In this document: positions 1-5,597 of the stretch, in pieces
Layout: each line of letters begins with the position of its first letter
Position numbering within the stretch: the stretch's first letter is position 1
From: an uncultured Clostridia bacterium
GTDB taxonomy: Bacteria; Bacillota; Clostridia; Oscillospirales; Acutalibacteraceae
Direction of reading: 5' to 3'
NCBI GenBank assembly: GCA_945868935.1
Contig: CAMBNE010000093.1
Span: forward strand, 1 to 5,597
DNA: 5,597 nucleotides
Program-made: the position numbers and the translations under genes
The notes under the pieces: generated by a model
Database searches by the model: none
What the model saw: the letters and a program-made list of their open reading frames with translations, nothing else
What the model was told of the DNA's origin: nothing

Positions 1-1
1 G

Positions 2-448
2 TGGGATTTGCTTTCCTTTGAAAAACACTCGGCGTTAAAGCGCTTCTTCTGCGATTTGAACAAGTTTTATCTTGAAAATAAGCCGTTTTATGAGCTTGAC
101 GCAATCTGGAAGGGCTTTGACTGGATTCACCACGACGATTACACCAACAGCGTAATTGCGTTCAAACGAACCGACAGCGACGGAAATGAAATAATTGCCG
201 TCTGCAACTTCCAGCCGGTAAAGCACGATAAGTATTACATCGGTGTGCCGAAATACGGCTTGTACAGCGAAGTGTTTACATCAGATGCCGAGAAGTACGG
301 CGGAACAGGTGTTTCAAACGGAAGTGAAATCATACCGGAGATGATGAAGATTCACGGCTGCAATCAGGGACTTCCGCTTACACTGCCGCCGCTCAGCGTT
401 ATTTATCTCAAATGTACGGGCGAGCTTGAGCCGGTTCCTCAGGATTAA
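2..448 (+). CDS. glgB: 1,4-alpha-glucan branching enzyme GlgB, C-terminal part (5' end outside window)
   Basis: This is the last 148 codons of a gene that enters from the left edge; the frame is open from base 2. The visible protein begins WDLLSFEKHSALKRFF, then DLNKFYLENKPFYELD and GFDWI. This matches the end of the catalytic barrel and the linker of GlgB (compare the WDLL..H..LQRF..DLNRLY..LWELD..GFEWI pattern of the family). The rest forms the all-beta alpha-amylase C-terminal domain, ending in LPPLSVIYLKC, a typical final strand. The GH13 catalytic residues lie upstream and cannot be checked. GlgB cuts an alpha-1,4 glucan and re-attaches the piece by an alpha-1,6 bond in cytoplasmic glycogen. 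Its position directly before glgC, glgD and glgA supports the call. A TTG at base 8 is in frame but is an internal leucine codon, not a start. Confidence 0.93.
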   Translation, partial: WDLLSFEKHSALKRFFCDLNKFYLENKPFYELDAIWKGFDWIHHDDYTNSVIAFKRTDSDGNEIIAVCNFQPVKHDKYYIGVPKYGLYSEVFTSDAEKYGGTGVSNGSEIIPEMMKIHGCNQGLPLTLPPLSVIYLKCTGELEPVPQD

Positions 449-458
449 TTCAGTTTTC

Positions 459-474
459 AAACCCATACGGGTTT
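459..474 (+). terminator. Small hairpin after glgB, possible weak terminator or processing hairpin
   Basis: AAACCC (459-464) pairs perfectly with GGGTTT (469-474) around a 4-base loop, 10 bases after the glgB stop. Only one extra T follows the stem before ACG, so the U-tract is poor. It could attenuate read-through from glgB into glgC or stabilise an mRNA end. A real, efficient terminator is unlikely on this evidence. Confidence 0.25.
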
Positions 475-489
475 TACGCAATGCCGCTT

Positions 490-530
490 TATAATGCGGA
501 AAATTGCTTATTATATGCATATGCTATAAA
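490..530 (+). promoter_or_regulatory. Promoter-like AT-rich boxes upstream of glgC
   Basis: The glgB-glgC gap contains a perfect TATAAT at 490-495, but no good -35 box lies at the right distance. It also contains an extended -10-like TGCTATAAA (522-530), with TTGCTT (504-509) 15 bases before the hexamer. Start of transcription from the second would fall almost on the glgC ribosome site, which makes it doubtful. Between them lies a perfect 10-base palindrome, ATATGCATAT (513-522), which could be an operator or simply AT-rich sequence. An internal promoter driving glgCDA is plausible but weakly supported. Confidence 0.25.
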
Positions 531-552
531 AATAAATCGGAGGTATTTCTAA

Positions 553-1764
553 ATGTTTCCAAAACAGGAAGTAGTTGCAATGCTGCTTGCAGGCGGTCAG
601 GGCTCACGTCTTGGCGTGCTTACAAGAAAGATTGCAAAACCCGCCGTTCCGTTCGGCGGAAAGTATCGCATTATTGACTTTCCCTTGTCAAACTGCGTAA
701 ATTCGGGTATAGAGGCTGTGGGTATTCTTACTCAGTATCAACCGCTTGTGCTCAATGAGTATATAGGCAACGGTCAGCCGTGGGACCTTGACGGTATGCA
801 CTCCGGCGTAAACTGCTTAAGTCCCTATCAGGCTGTTGACGGCGCCGATTGGTATTCGGGCACAGCAAATGCAATTTATCAGAATATCAACTATATCGAG
901 CGATATGACCCCGAATATGTTGTAATTCTTTCGGGCGACCATATCTACAAAATGGACTACAACAAAATGCTTGAATTTCACAAGGAAAAGGGAGCAGCCT
1001 GCACAATTGCGGTAATTGACGTTCCGCTTGAGGAGGCTTCACGTTTCGGTATTCTCAATACATACGAAGACGGAAGAATCTATGAATTTGACGAAAAGCC
1101 CGAGCATCCCAAGAGCACTAACGCATCTATGGGAATCTATATTTTCAGTTGGAAAGAGCTGAAAAAATATCTTGTTGAGGACGAAAACAAGGAAAATTCA
1201 AGCCACGACTTCGGTAAGGACGTTCTGCCTGCAATGCTTGACGCAGGTGAGAAGATGTATGCTTATCCGTTTGAGGGCTACTGGAAAGATGTCGGAACAA
1301 TCGACAGCCTGTGGGAGGCAAATATGGATTTGCTCGACCCGAACGTTACACTCGACTTAAAGGACATTTATTCACGCAATCCTATGATGCCGCCTCACTA
1401 TGTTTCAAGTGATGCAAGCATTCAGAATTCACTTGTTGCCGACGGCTGCAACGTTTACGGAAATCTTGAATTTTCAATTCTCTTTGCCGGCGTTACTATC
1501 GGCAAAAACGCAACGGTAAATTCTTCAATTATTATGCCCGGTGCAGTAATTGAGGAGGGTGCTGTTGTTCAGTACGCAATTGTTGCGGAAAATACGGTAG
1601 TCGGCAAAAATGCCGTAGTAGGCGAAAAGCCCGAAGATGCAAGTGACCGTGATAACTGGGGAATTACAGTAATCGGTGCAAACACCGTTATCGGCGAAAA
1701 TACGGTTATCAAGGCAAAGGAAATGATAGAAAGCAATACGGAGGTGACTGCAAATGAGAAGTAA
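553..1764 (+). CDS. glgC: Glucose-1-phosphate adenylyltransferase (ADP-glucose pyrophosphorylase), catalytic subunit GlgC
   Basis: This enzyme makes ADP-glucose and pyrophosphate from ATP and glucose-1-phosphate, the committed step of bacterial glycogen synthesis, in the cytoplasm. The 403 residues fit the family. Residues 11-20 give the nucleotide-binding [10 protein letters not shown], followed by [15 protein letters not shown] (29-43). [10 protein letters not shown] (127-136) carries the catalytic aspartate D129 (E. coli D142). FDEKPEHP (179-186) has the glucose-1-phosphate lysine K182 (E. coli K195). HDFGKDVLP (218-226) and [16 protein letters not shown] (242-257) are also intact. From about residue 290 the protein shows hexapeptide-like repeats of a left-handed beta-helix. 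The start is set by CGGAGGT at 538-544, 8 bases before the ATG. The N-terminus is short, without the extension that holds the E. coli fructose-1,6-bisphosphate lysine (K39), so regulation probably differs and may depend on GlgD. The gene overlaps glgD. Confidence 0.97.
   Translation: MFPKQEVVAMLLAGGQGSRLGVLTRKIAKPAVPFGGKYRIIDFPLSNCVNSGIEAVGILTQYQPLVLNEYIGNGQPWDLDGMHSGVNCLSPYQAVDGADWYSGTANAIYQNINYIERYDPEYVVILSGDHIYKMDYNKMLEFHKEKGAACTIAVIDVPLEEASRFGILNTYEDGRIYEFDEKPEHPKSTNASMGIYIFSWKELKKYLVEDENKENSSHDFGKDVLPAMLDAGEKMYAYPFEGYWKDVGTIDSLWEANMDLLDPNVTLDLKDIYSRNPMMPPHYVSSDASIQNSLVADGCNVYGNLEFSILFAGVTIGKNATVNSSIIMPGAVIEEGAVVQYAIVAENTVVGKNAVVGEKPEDASDRDNWGITVIGANTVIGENTVIKAKEMIESNTEVTANEK
1740..1746 (+). 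promoter_or_regulatory. Ribosome binding site of glgD inside the end of glgC
   Basis: GGAGGTG lies within the last codons of glgC, 7 bases before the ATG at 1754, and fixes that start. The 11-base overlap with the glgC stop (TAA 1762-1764) suggests translational coupling, which would help keep the two subunits in proportion. Confidence 0.7.
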
Positions 1765-2863
1765 TAATGTTCTCGGCTTTATATTTGCCGGTACGCTTGA
1801 TGAAAAAATTCCGGAGCTTTCAGCATCCCGCACAATGGCAAGCGTTCCGATTGGCGGCAAATACCGACTGATTGACTTTGTGCTTTCAAATATGTCAAAT
1901 TCAGGCATCAATAACGTAGGCATCGTTGCCAAGAGCAACTTCCTTTCTCTTATGGACCACGTAGGTTCGGGCAGTGCTTATGACCTTTCAAAAAGAAGAA
2001 GCAATCTTACAATTCTTCCTCCTTACGGCGGAAAAACTTTTTCAAACTACGTTGAAACAATCTACAATATGCACGGCTACATTGAAAACAGCCGTGAAGA
2101 ATATATTCTTATCTCACCTTCAAATGTTGTGACAAATTTTGATTACAACAGCGTGTTTGATTTCCATTCAAAGAATAACGCTGACATAACGCTTATCTAT
2201 AAGCACGGCGTTGTGCCCAGCGGCTATGACAGACCGCTTACAATTGACGTTGATGAAAACGGCAGGGTTAAGCAGATTTTCATCAAGCCCGAAAAAGGTG
2301 ATGAAAAGGTAAATCAGTTCTACGGCTCTGTCCTTATCAAGAAAGACCTTCTTATGGATGAAATCAGAACATCACTCAGCCTTAATCAGCTTGACATTAA
2401 GCGCATCATTCAGAAATCCATTGAGAAATACAACGTATTCGCTTATGAAAATACCGGCTATTGTGCGGCTATCAGCTCAATCAACGATTACTTCGAGTTC
2501 AATATGGATTTGATGAAAAAGGAAGTAAGAGATGAGCTGTTCAACCCCAAGCGCCCGATTTTTACAAAGGTAAGGGACGATGCTCCGTCAAAATACGGAC
2601 TTACCAGCAGCGTCAAGAATTCGATTATTGCACAGGGCTGTGTTATTGACGGCGAGGTTGAAAACTGCGTGCTGTCAAAGGGTGTTTATATCGGCGAAGG
2701 TGCAAAAATCAGCAATTGCATTGTAATGCAGGATACAAAAATAGGTTGCAATACCAACCTCAATTATGTTATCATAGATAAGGATGTTACAATTAAGGAC
2801 GGACGTTCACTGATGGGATTTGATTCGTATCCTATCTATATCGCAAAAAAATCTGTTGTTTAA
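1754..2863 (+). CDS. glgD: GlgD, non-catalytic (regulatory) homologue of ADP-glucose pyrophosphorylase
   Basis: The 369-residue protein is a paralogue of GlgC, with the same nucleotidyltransferase domain followed by a shortened beta-helix (about residues 280-369). It keeps the scaffold motif [20 protein letters not shown] (32-51) and an IKPE motif. It has lost the GlgC nucleotide-binding loop: AGGQGSRL is replaced by [17 protein letters not shown] (11-27). [10 protein letters not shown] has become [11 protein letters not shown] (121-131), so the catalytic aspartate is gone. In Bacillota, GlgD is known as a poorly active or inactive partner that forms a heterotetramer with GlgC and modulates its activity; that role is inferred here from homology and the overlapping gene order. 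Family GlgD proteins are about 340-375 residues, so it appears full length. glgA follows after 15 bases. Confidence 0.93.
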   Translation: MRSNNVLGFIFAGTLDEKIPELSASRTMASVPIGGKYRLIDFVLSNMSNSGINNVGIVAKSNFLSLMDHVGSGSAYDLSKRRSNLTILPPYGGKTFSNYVETIYNMHGYIENSREEYILISPSNVVTNFDYNSVFDFHSKNNADITLIYKHGVVPSGYDRPLTIDVDENGRVKQIFIKPEKGDEKVNQFYGSVLIKKDLLMDEIRTSLSLNQLDIKRIIQKSIEKYNVFAYENTGYCAAISSINDYFEFNMDLMKKEVRDELFNPKRPIFTKVRDDAPSKYGLTSSVKNSIIAQGCVIDGEVENCVLSKGVYIGEGAKISNCIVMQDTKIGCNTNLNYVIIDKDVTIKDGRSLMGFDSYPIYIAKKSVV

Positions 2864-2878
2864 CTGGAGGAAAAACAA

Positions 2879-4306
2879 ATGAGAATTTTATACTGTGCTT
2901 CGGAGGCAAATCCATTTTGCGGAAGCGGCGGTCTTGCCGACGTAGCAGGAAGCCTGCCCCATACACTTTGCAGAAAGGGACAGGATTGCAGAATAGTTGT
3001 TCCGCTTTACGGCACTATTCCGCAGGAGCTTAGAAATTCAATGAATTTCATAACAAACTTTACTGTACCTGTTGCATGGCGTCATCAGTACTGCGGTCTT
3101 TTCTGGGCAAGATGGCACGACTGTACATACTATTTTATCGACAATGAGTACTACTTCAAGCGTGGAACACTTTACGGTCATTATGACGACGCTGAGAGAT
3201 TTGCTTTCTTCTCACGTGCAATTCTTGAAATGCTCCCGTATATCGACTTCCACCCCGATATTATTCACTGCAACGACTGGCAGACAGCTCTTGTGCCTGT
3301 TTACTACTATCTGTTCTATTCTCACAGACCTTGGTACTACAACATCAAGAGCCTGTTCACAATCCACAACATTCAGTATCAGGGAGAATACGGCTGGGAG
3401 GTTAACACCGAGTGCGTAGGTATTCCTGCTTCCGAAACAAAGATTCTCGAAATGAACGGCAAGCTCAATATGATGAAGGGCGCAATTGAAACCGCAACAC
3501 GTGTTTCAACCGTTTCACCGAGCTATGCGGCTGAAATCAGAGATCCTTGGTACAGTTGGGGTATGCACGACGAGCTTAATCTCCGTCACTATAAATTGTG
3601 CGGAATCAAGAACGGTATTGACACCGTAAGCTACAACCCCGAAACCGACTATCAGCTCTACCGCAACTACTCAAAGGACGATATGAGCGGCAAGGGCGAG
3701 TGTAAGCGTGCTTTGCAGGAACGCTTGTGCCTTGAACAGCGCTGGGACGTTCCGATTGTCGGAATGGTTACACGTCTTGTTGCGCACAAGGGACTTGACC
3801 TTGTAAGAATGGGACTTGAAGAGCTTATGAACACAGAGAATATGCAGTTTGTAATTCTCGGTTCGGGCGATAAGGAGTATGAAGATTACTTCAACTATAT
3901 GCAGGCGAAATATCCCGGCAGACTTTGTTTCTGTCACGGCTTTGTTCCCGAGCTTGCAAGAAAGATTTACTCCGGCGCAGATATTTTCCTTATGCCTTCT
4001 GCTCAGGAGCCTTGCGGCCTTGCACAGATGATTGCTCTGCGTTACGGCACAATCCCCGTAGTGCGTGAGGTAGGCGGACTTAAAGACTCCGTATTCGACA
4101 GTGCAGACAGATACGGCAACGGCTTTACTTTCAAGAACTATTACACGGCAGATATGCAACTTGCAGTAAGACGTGCTCTTTGGGGCATTCGTGATGCAGG
4201 CGGCTGGAAACAGCTTATGTGGCGTGCAATGATGAGCGATAACAGCTGGGAGCGTTCGGCACAGGATTACATAAATCTTTACAACGACACCCTCAAATGG
4301 GCGTAA
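2879..4306 (+). CDS. glgA: Glycogen synthase GlgA (ADP-glucose type, GT5)
   Basis: GlgA transfers glucose from ADP-glucose to the non-reducing end of an alpha-1,4 glucan. The 475 residues match the usual length and the two-Rossmann GT-B fold. The N-terminal half starts MRILYCASEANPF and contains GSGGLADVAGSLP (15-27), IHCNDWQTALVP with D133, and TIHNIQYQGEYGWE with H163. The C-terminal half has GMVTRLVAHKGLDLV with R299 and K304 (E. coli R300 and K305), and EPCGLAQMIALRYGTIPVV with the catalytic E377. VGGLKDSV follows. The oddity is position 15: the family KxGGL lysine that contacts ADP-glucose is glycine here (GSGGL), while every other key residue I checked is present. The start is supported by GGAGG (2866-2870), 8 bases before the ATG. 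It is the last gene of the operon and is followed by a strong terminator. No other family fits as well. Confidence 0.96.
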   Translation: MRILYCASEANPFCGSGGLADVAGSLPHTLCRKGQDCRIVVPLYGTIPQELRNSMNFITNFTVPVAWRHQYCGLFWARWHDCTYYFIDNEYYFKRGTLYGHYDDAERFAFFSRAILEMLPYIDFHPDIIHCNDWQTALVPVYYYLFYSHRPWYYNIKSLFTIHNIQYQGEYGWEVNTECVGIPASETKILEMNGKLNMMKGAIETATRVSTVSPSYAAEIRDPWYSWGMHDELNLRHYKLCGIKNGIDTVSYNPETDYQLYRNYSKDDMSGKGECKRALQERLCLEQRWDVPIVGMVTRLVAHKGLDLVRMGLEELMNTENMQFVILGSGDKEYEDYFNYMQAKYPGRLCFCHGFVPELARKIYSGADIFLMPSAQEPCGLAQMIALRYGTIPVVREVGGLKDSVFDSADRYGNGFTFKNYYTADMQLAVRRALWGIRDAGGWKQLMWRAMMSDNSWERSAQDYINLYNDTLKWA

Positions 4307-4324
4307 AATAATTTGATAATTTTG

Positions 4325-4366
4325 CAGACTGCGGAGGTTGAGTTTTCCGCAGTCTGTTTTGCTTTT
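4325..4366 (+). terminator. Rho-independent terminator of the glg operon
   Basis: CAGACTGCGGA (4325-4335) pairs perfectly over 11 bases with TCCGCAGTCTG (4346-4356) around a 10-base loop. TTTTGCTTTT follows. It begins 18 bases after the glgA stop and closes the operon, so the downstream tRNA is a separate transcription unit. Confidence 0.92.
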
Positions 4367-4407
4367 AGAGAATAAAAAGAGAAATTAAAAATATTTTTAC
4401 AAAACGC

Positions 4408-4436
4408 TTGACAATACGACTTTTTTTTGATAGAAT
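4408..4436 (+). promoter_or_regulatory. Strong sigma-A promoter for tRNA-Pro
   Basis: The -35 box is a perfect TTGACA (4408-4413). After a 17-base spacer comes the -10 box TAGAAT (4431-4436), one mismatch from consensus, preceded by TG at 4428-4429 (extended -10). The spacer contains a run of eight T. Transcription would start near 4443, leaving a leader of about 8 bases before the mature tRNA. Confidence 0.9.
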
Positions 4437-4450
4437 ACTAACTGTTGCAT

Positions 4451-4527
4451 CGGGATGTAGCGCAGTTTGGTAGCGCACACGTCTGGGGGGCGTGGAGTCG
4501 CAAGTTCAAGTCTTGTCATCCCGACCA
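4451..4527 (+). tRNA. tRNA-Pro (anticodon GGG)
   Basis: This 77-base gene folds into a complete cloverleaf. The acceptor stem is CGGGATG (4451-4457) with CATCCCG (4517-4523), 7 perfect pairs. The D-stem GCGC/GCGC (4460-4463, 4473-4476) encloses AGTTTGGTA. The anticodon stem CACGT/GCGTG (4478-4482, 4490-4494) has one G-U pair. The anticodon loop CTGGGGG gives GGG at 4485-4487, followed by G37. The variable loop is GAGTC and the T-arm is GCAAG-TTCAAGT-CTTGT. Discriminator A and CCA (4525-4527) are encoded. It reads CCC and CCU. The unusual point is that loop ends C32 and G38 could pair, which would extend the stem. The gene has its own promoter and terminator. Confidence 0.97.
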
Positions 4528-4531
4528 GTTG

Positions 4532-4577
4532 AGTGCCTTGATACGCAATTTTGTGTATCAAGGTACTTTTCTTTTTT
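4532..4577 (+). terminator. Rho-independent terminator of the tRNA-Pro gene
   Basis: AGTGCCTTGATAC (4532-4544) pairs with GTATCAAGGTACT (4555-4567), with one G-U pair. Two more inner pairs (GC with GT) leave a 6-base AATTTT loop. The tract TTTTCTTTTTT follows. The stem begins only 5 bases after the tRNA CCA end, so 3' trimming must be short. Confidence 0.92.
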
Positions 4578-4634
4578 GAGATAGGTGCCAAATAAATTAA
4601 CTAAAACAACATTTTAGCAATCAGTTGATAAATG

Positions 4635-4676
4635 AATGCCCTGTACGCAAATTGCATACAGGGCGTTTTCTTCTTT
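4635..4676. terminator. Hairpin between convergent units, probable terminator (possibly bidirectional)
   Basis: GCCCTGTA (4638-4645) pairs with TACAGGGC (4657-4664). One C/A mismatch and an inner GCA/TGC add to the stem, and outer A-T and G-T pairs reach 4635-4667. On the plus strand it is followed by GTTTTCTTCTTT, a fair U-tract. On the minus strand it lies 14 bases after the CLC stop codon, but the following tract (ATTCATTTAT) is only moderately T-rich. By position it should end CLC transcription; by U-tract it is better oriented for plus-strand read-through from the tRNA. Both uses are plausible. Confidence 0.65.
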
Positions 4677-4678
4677 GC

Positions 4679-5597
4679 CTATTTGGCATTAATGTTAATG
4701 TATTCAGCCTTTAATTTCGAATAAAGAATTTTCTGGCTGCTGTACAGTCCGTAATATCCGCTCAGCATATAGCTTACCGCACTTGCAATACCAAAGAAAA
4801 TCAGTCCTTGTGCACCGAAAACCTCAACGCTCAAAAGAATTGAAGCAATAGGGCAGTTGATAACTCCGCAGAACAGACAAATCAAGCCAATTGCCGCGCC
4901 GAACGACGGGTCAAGTCCGAGCAGACTGCCGAAAACACAGCCAAAGGTTGAGCCGATAAACAGCGTAGGCACAATCTCACCGCCCTTGTAGCCGCAGCCG
5001 ATTGTGACGGCAGTGAAAATTATTTTAAGGATAAATGCTTCGGGCTTTGCATTTCCGCCTATTGCATTTGCAATTATCCACGAACCTGCACCGTTGTAAT
5101 CACGACAGCCTACTGCAAAGGTCAGCGCAATAATAATCACACCGCCTGCGATAATTCGCAGGTATTCGTTTTTTATCAGCTTCTTAGCCCACTTCTGTGT
5201 CTGCCTCATAGCAACGCAGAAAATAATGCTTACAACAGCACAGGCGGCGGCAAGTCCGATAACCTGAACAAGCGGAAGAAAATCAAGATTCGGAATAGAT
5301 TTGCTTATGTCAAATTTCAGAGGACTTGCGCCAAGGTGGATTGAAACAAAGTAAGCTACCACCGCCGAGGTAAAGCAGGGAACAAGCGCAGAGTAGTACG
5401 CAACGCCCACACTGATTACTTCCAGCGCAAAGAAAGCGGCAGTAATAGGAGTGCAGAAAAGCGACGAAAAAAGTCCGCTCATTCCGCACATAACCGCAAC
5501 GTGAATGTCGCTTTCTTCAAGATGTAGAATTCTGCCGACAATCGTTCCCAGACTTCCGCCAAGCTGGAGTGCGGCGCCCTCTCTGCCTGCCGAACCG
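4679..5597 (-). CDS. CLC-family anion channel/antiporter, C-terminal part (5' end outside window); fluoride-type (CLC-F) likely
   Basis: The gene runs off the right edge; 305 residues are visible, ending at TAG (4679-4681). Numbering from the first visible codon, GSAGREGAALQLGGSLG (1-17) is the helix-F region of CLC proteins (E. coli ClcA GREGPTVQIGGNIG), with gating glutamate E6. FSSLFCTPITAAFFALEV (43-60) aligns without gaps to ClcA FAAAFNAPLAGILFIIEE, so the ClcA proton glutamate E203 is valine here. GYKGGEIVPTLFIGSTFG (202-219) replaces the usual GGIFAP. GLYSSQKILYS (283-293) aligns with the ClcA Tyr445 region. Many hydrophobic membrane stretches are visible, and no CBS domain follows. 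GREG followed by a residue other than P, and GGE-x-x-P, resemble the fluoride/proton antiporter branch as I remember it; chloride transport cannot be excluded. Any promoter or fluoride riboswitch would lie outside the window. The in-frame ATG at 5491 is internal, not the start. Confidence 0.88.
   Translation of the reverse strand, partial: GSAGREGAALQLGGSLGTIVGRILHLEESDIHVAVMCGMSGLFSSLFCTPITAAFFALEVISVGVAYYSALVPCFTSAVVAYFVSIHLGASPLKFDISKSIPNLDFLPLVQVIGLAAACAVVSIIFCVAMRQTQKWAKKLIKNEYLRIIAGGVIIIALTFAVGCRDYNGAGSWIIANAIGGNAKPEAFILKIIFTAVTIGCGYKGGEIVPTLFIGSTFGCVFGSLLGLDPSFGAAIGLICLFCGVINCPIASILLSVEVFGAQGLIFFGIASAVSYMLSGYYGLYSSQKILYSKLKAEYININAK

Noticed and set aside
484..499. Hairpin CCGC/GCGG in the glgB-glgC gap
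   Set aside because: It has only four pairs with an 8-base loop and no T-tract, so it is too weak to call as a terminator or regulatory fold.
1525..1938. Minus-strand open frame of 137 codons over the glgC-glgD junction
   Set aside because: It lies fully opposite two well-supported genes with clear motifs, and its translation shows no recognisable domain.
3671..4159. Minus-strand open frame of 162 codons inside glgA
   Set aside because: It is antisense to the conserved C-terminal half of glgA, including R299, K304 and E377, and its translation has no family features.
4397..4591. Minus-strand open frame of 64 codons across the tRNA, with peptide GMTRLELATPRPPDVCATK
   Set aside because: It is the antisense of the tRNA-Pro gene, its promoter and its terminator. 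Such TRLELATPRPP-like peptides are a known false annotation over tRNA genes.
4451..4597. tRNA 3' end as an integration (att) site
   Set aside because: The 3' end of the tRNA is not repeated anywhere in the window, and no integrase or phage-like gene is present. The flanking genes look like ordinary chromosome.
5492..5597. Fluoride riboswitch or promoter upstream of the CLC gene
   Set aside because: These bases are coding (the GREGA helix) in the same frame, so the true start and any leader lie beyond the right edge. No riboswitch-like fold was seen elsewhere in the window.

Overview
The window looks like a chromosomal stretch from a low-to-mid-GC Bacillota (Firmicutes), most likely a gut-type Clostridia of the Ruminococcus/Oscillospiraceae sort. 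The main clue is a glycogen operon with both glgC and glgD, an arrangement typical of Bacillota. Strong GGAGG ribosome sites before each operon gene and canonical sigma-A promoter boxes agree with this. The genus is an inference from overall character, not from a marker gene.

Layout: positions 2-4306 carry four plus-strand genes, all read as glycogen synthesis. They are the 3' end of glgB (branching enzyme, cut by the left edge), glgC (ADP-glucose pyrophosphorylase catalytic subunit), glgD (its catalytically degenerate paralogue) and glgA (glycogen synthase). A 104-base gap separates glgB from glgC and holds a small hairpin and promoter-like AT-rich boxes. glgC and glgD overlap by 11 bases, and glgD and glgA are 15 bases apart, so these three are surely co-transcribed. 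A strong intrinsic terminator follows glgA. No glgP (phosphorylase) follows, unlike the Bacillus glgBCDAP order.

The 372 bases between glgA and the next protein gene (4307-4678) are densely used. They hold the operon terminator, a near-consensus promoter, a tRNA-Pro(GGG) gene with encoded CCA, its own terminator, and a third hairpin that probably serves as a terminator between the convergent units. From 4679 to the right edge, on the minus strand, is the C-terminal 305 residues of a CLC-family anion transporter. Its motifs differ from classical Cl-/H+ exchangers and resemble the fluoride-type (CLC-F) branch.

How the genes work together: GlgC (probably with GlgD) makes ADP-glucose from glucose-1-phosphate and ATP, GlgA adds the glucose to alpha-1,4 chains, and GlgB introduces alpha-1,6 branches. 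The tRNA and the CLC transporter are independent units. I see no mobile element, CRISPR array or clearly novel system. The most notable departures are the missing Lys-15 in GlgA, the variant CLC motifs, and a C32/G38 pair in the tRNA anticodon loop.
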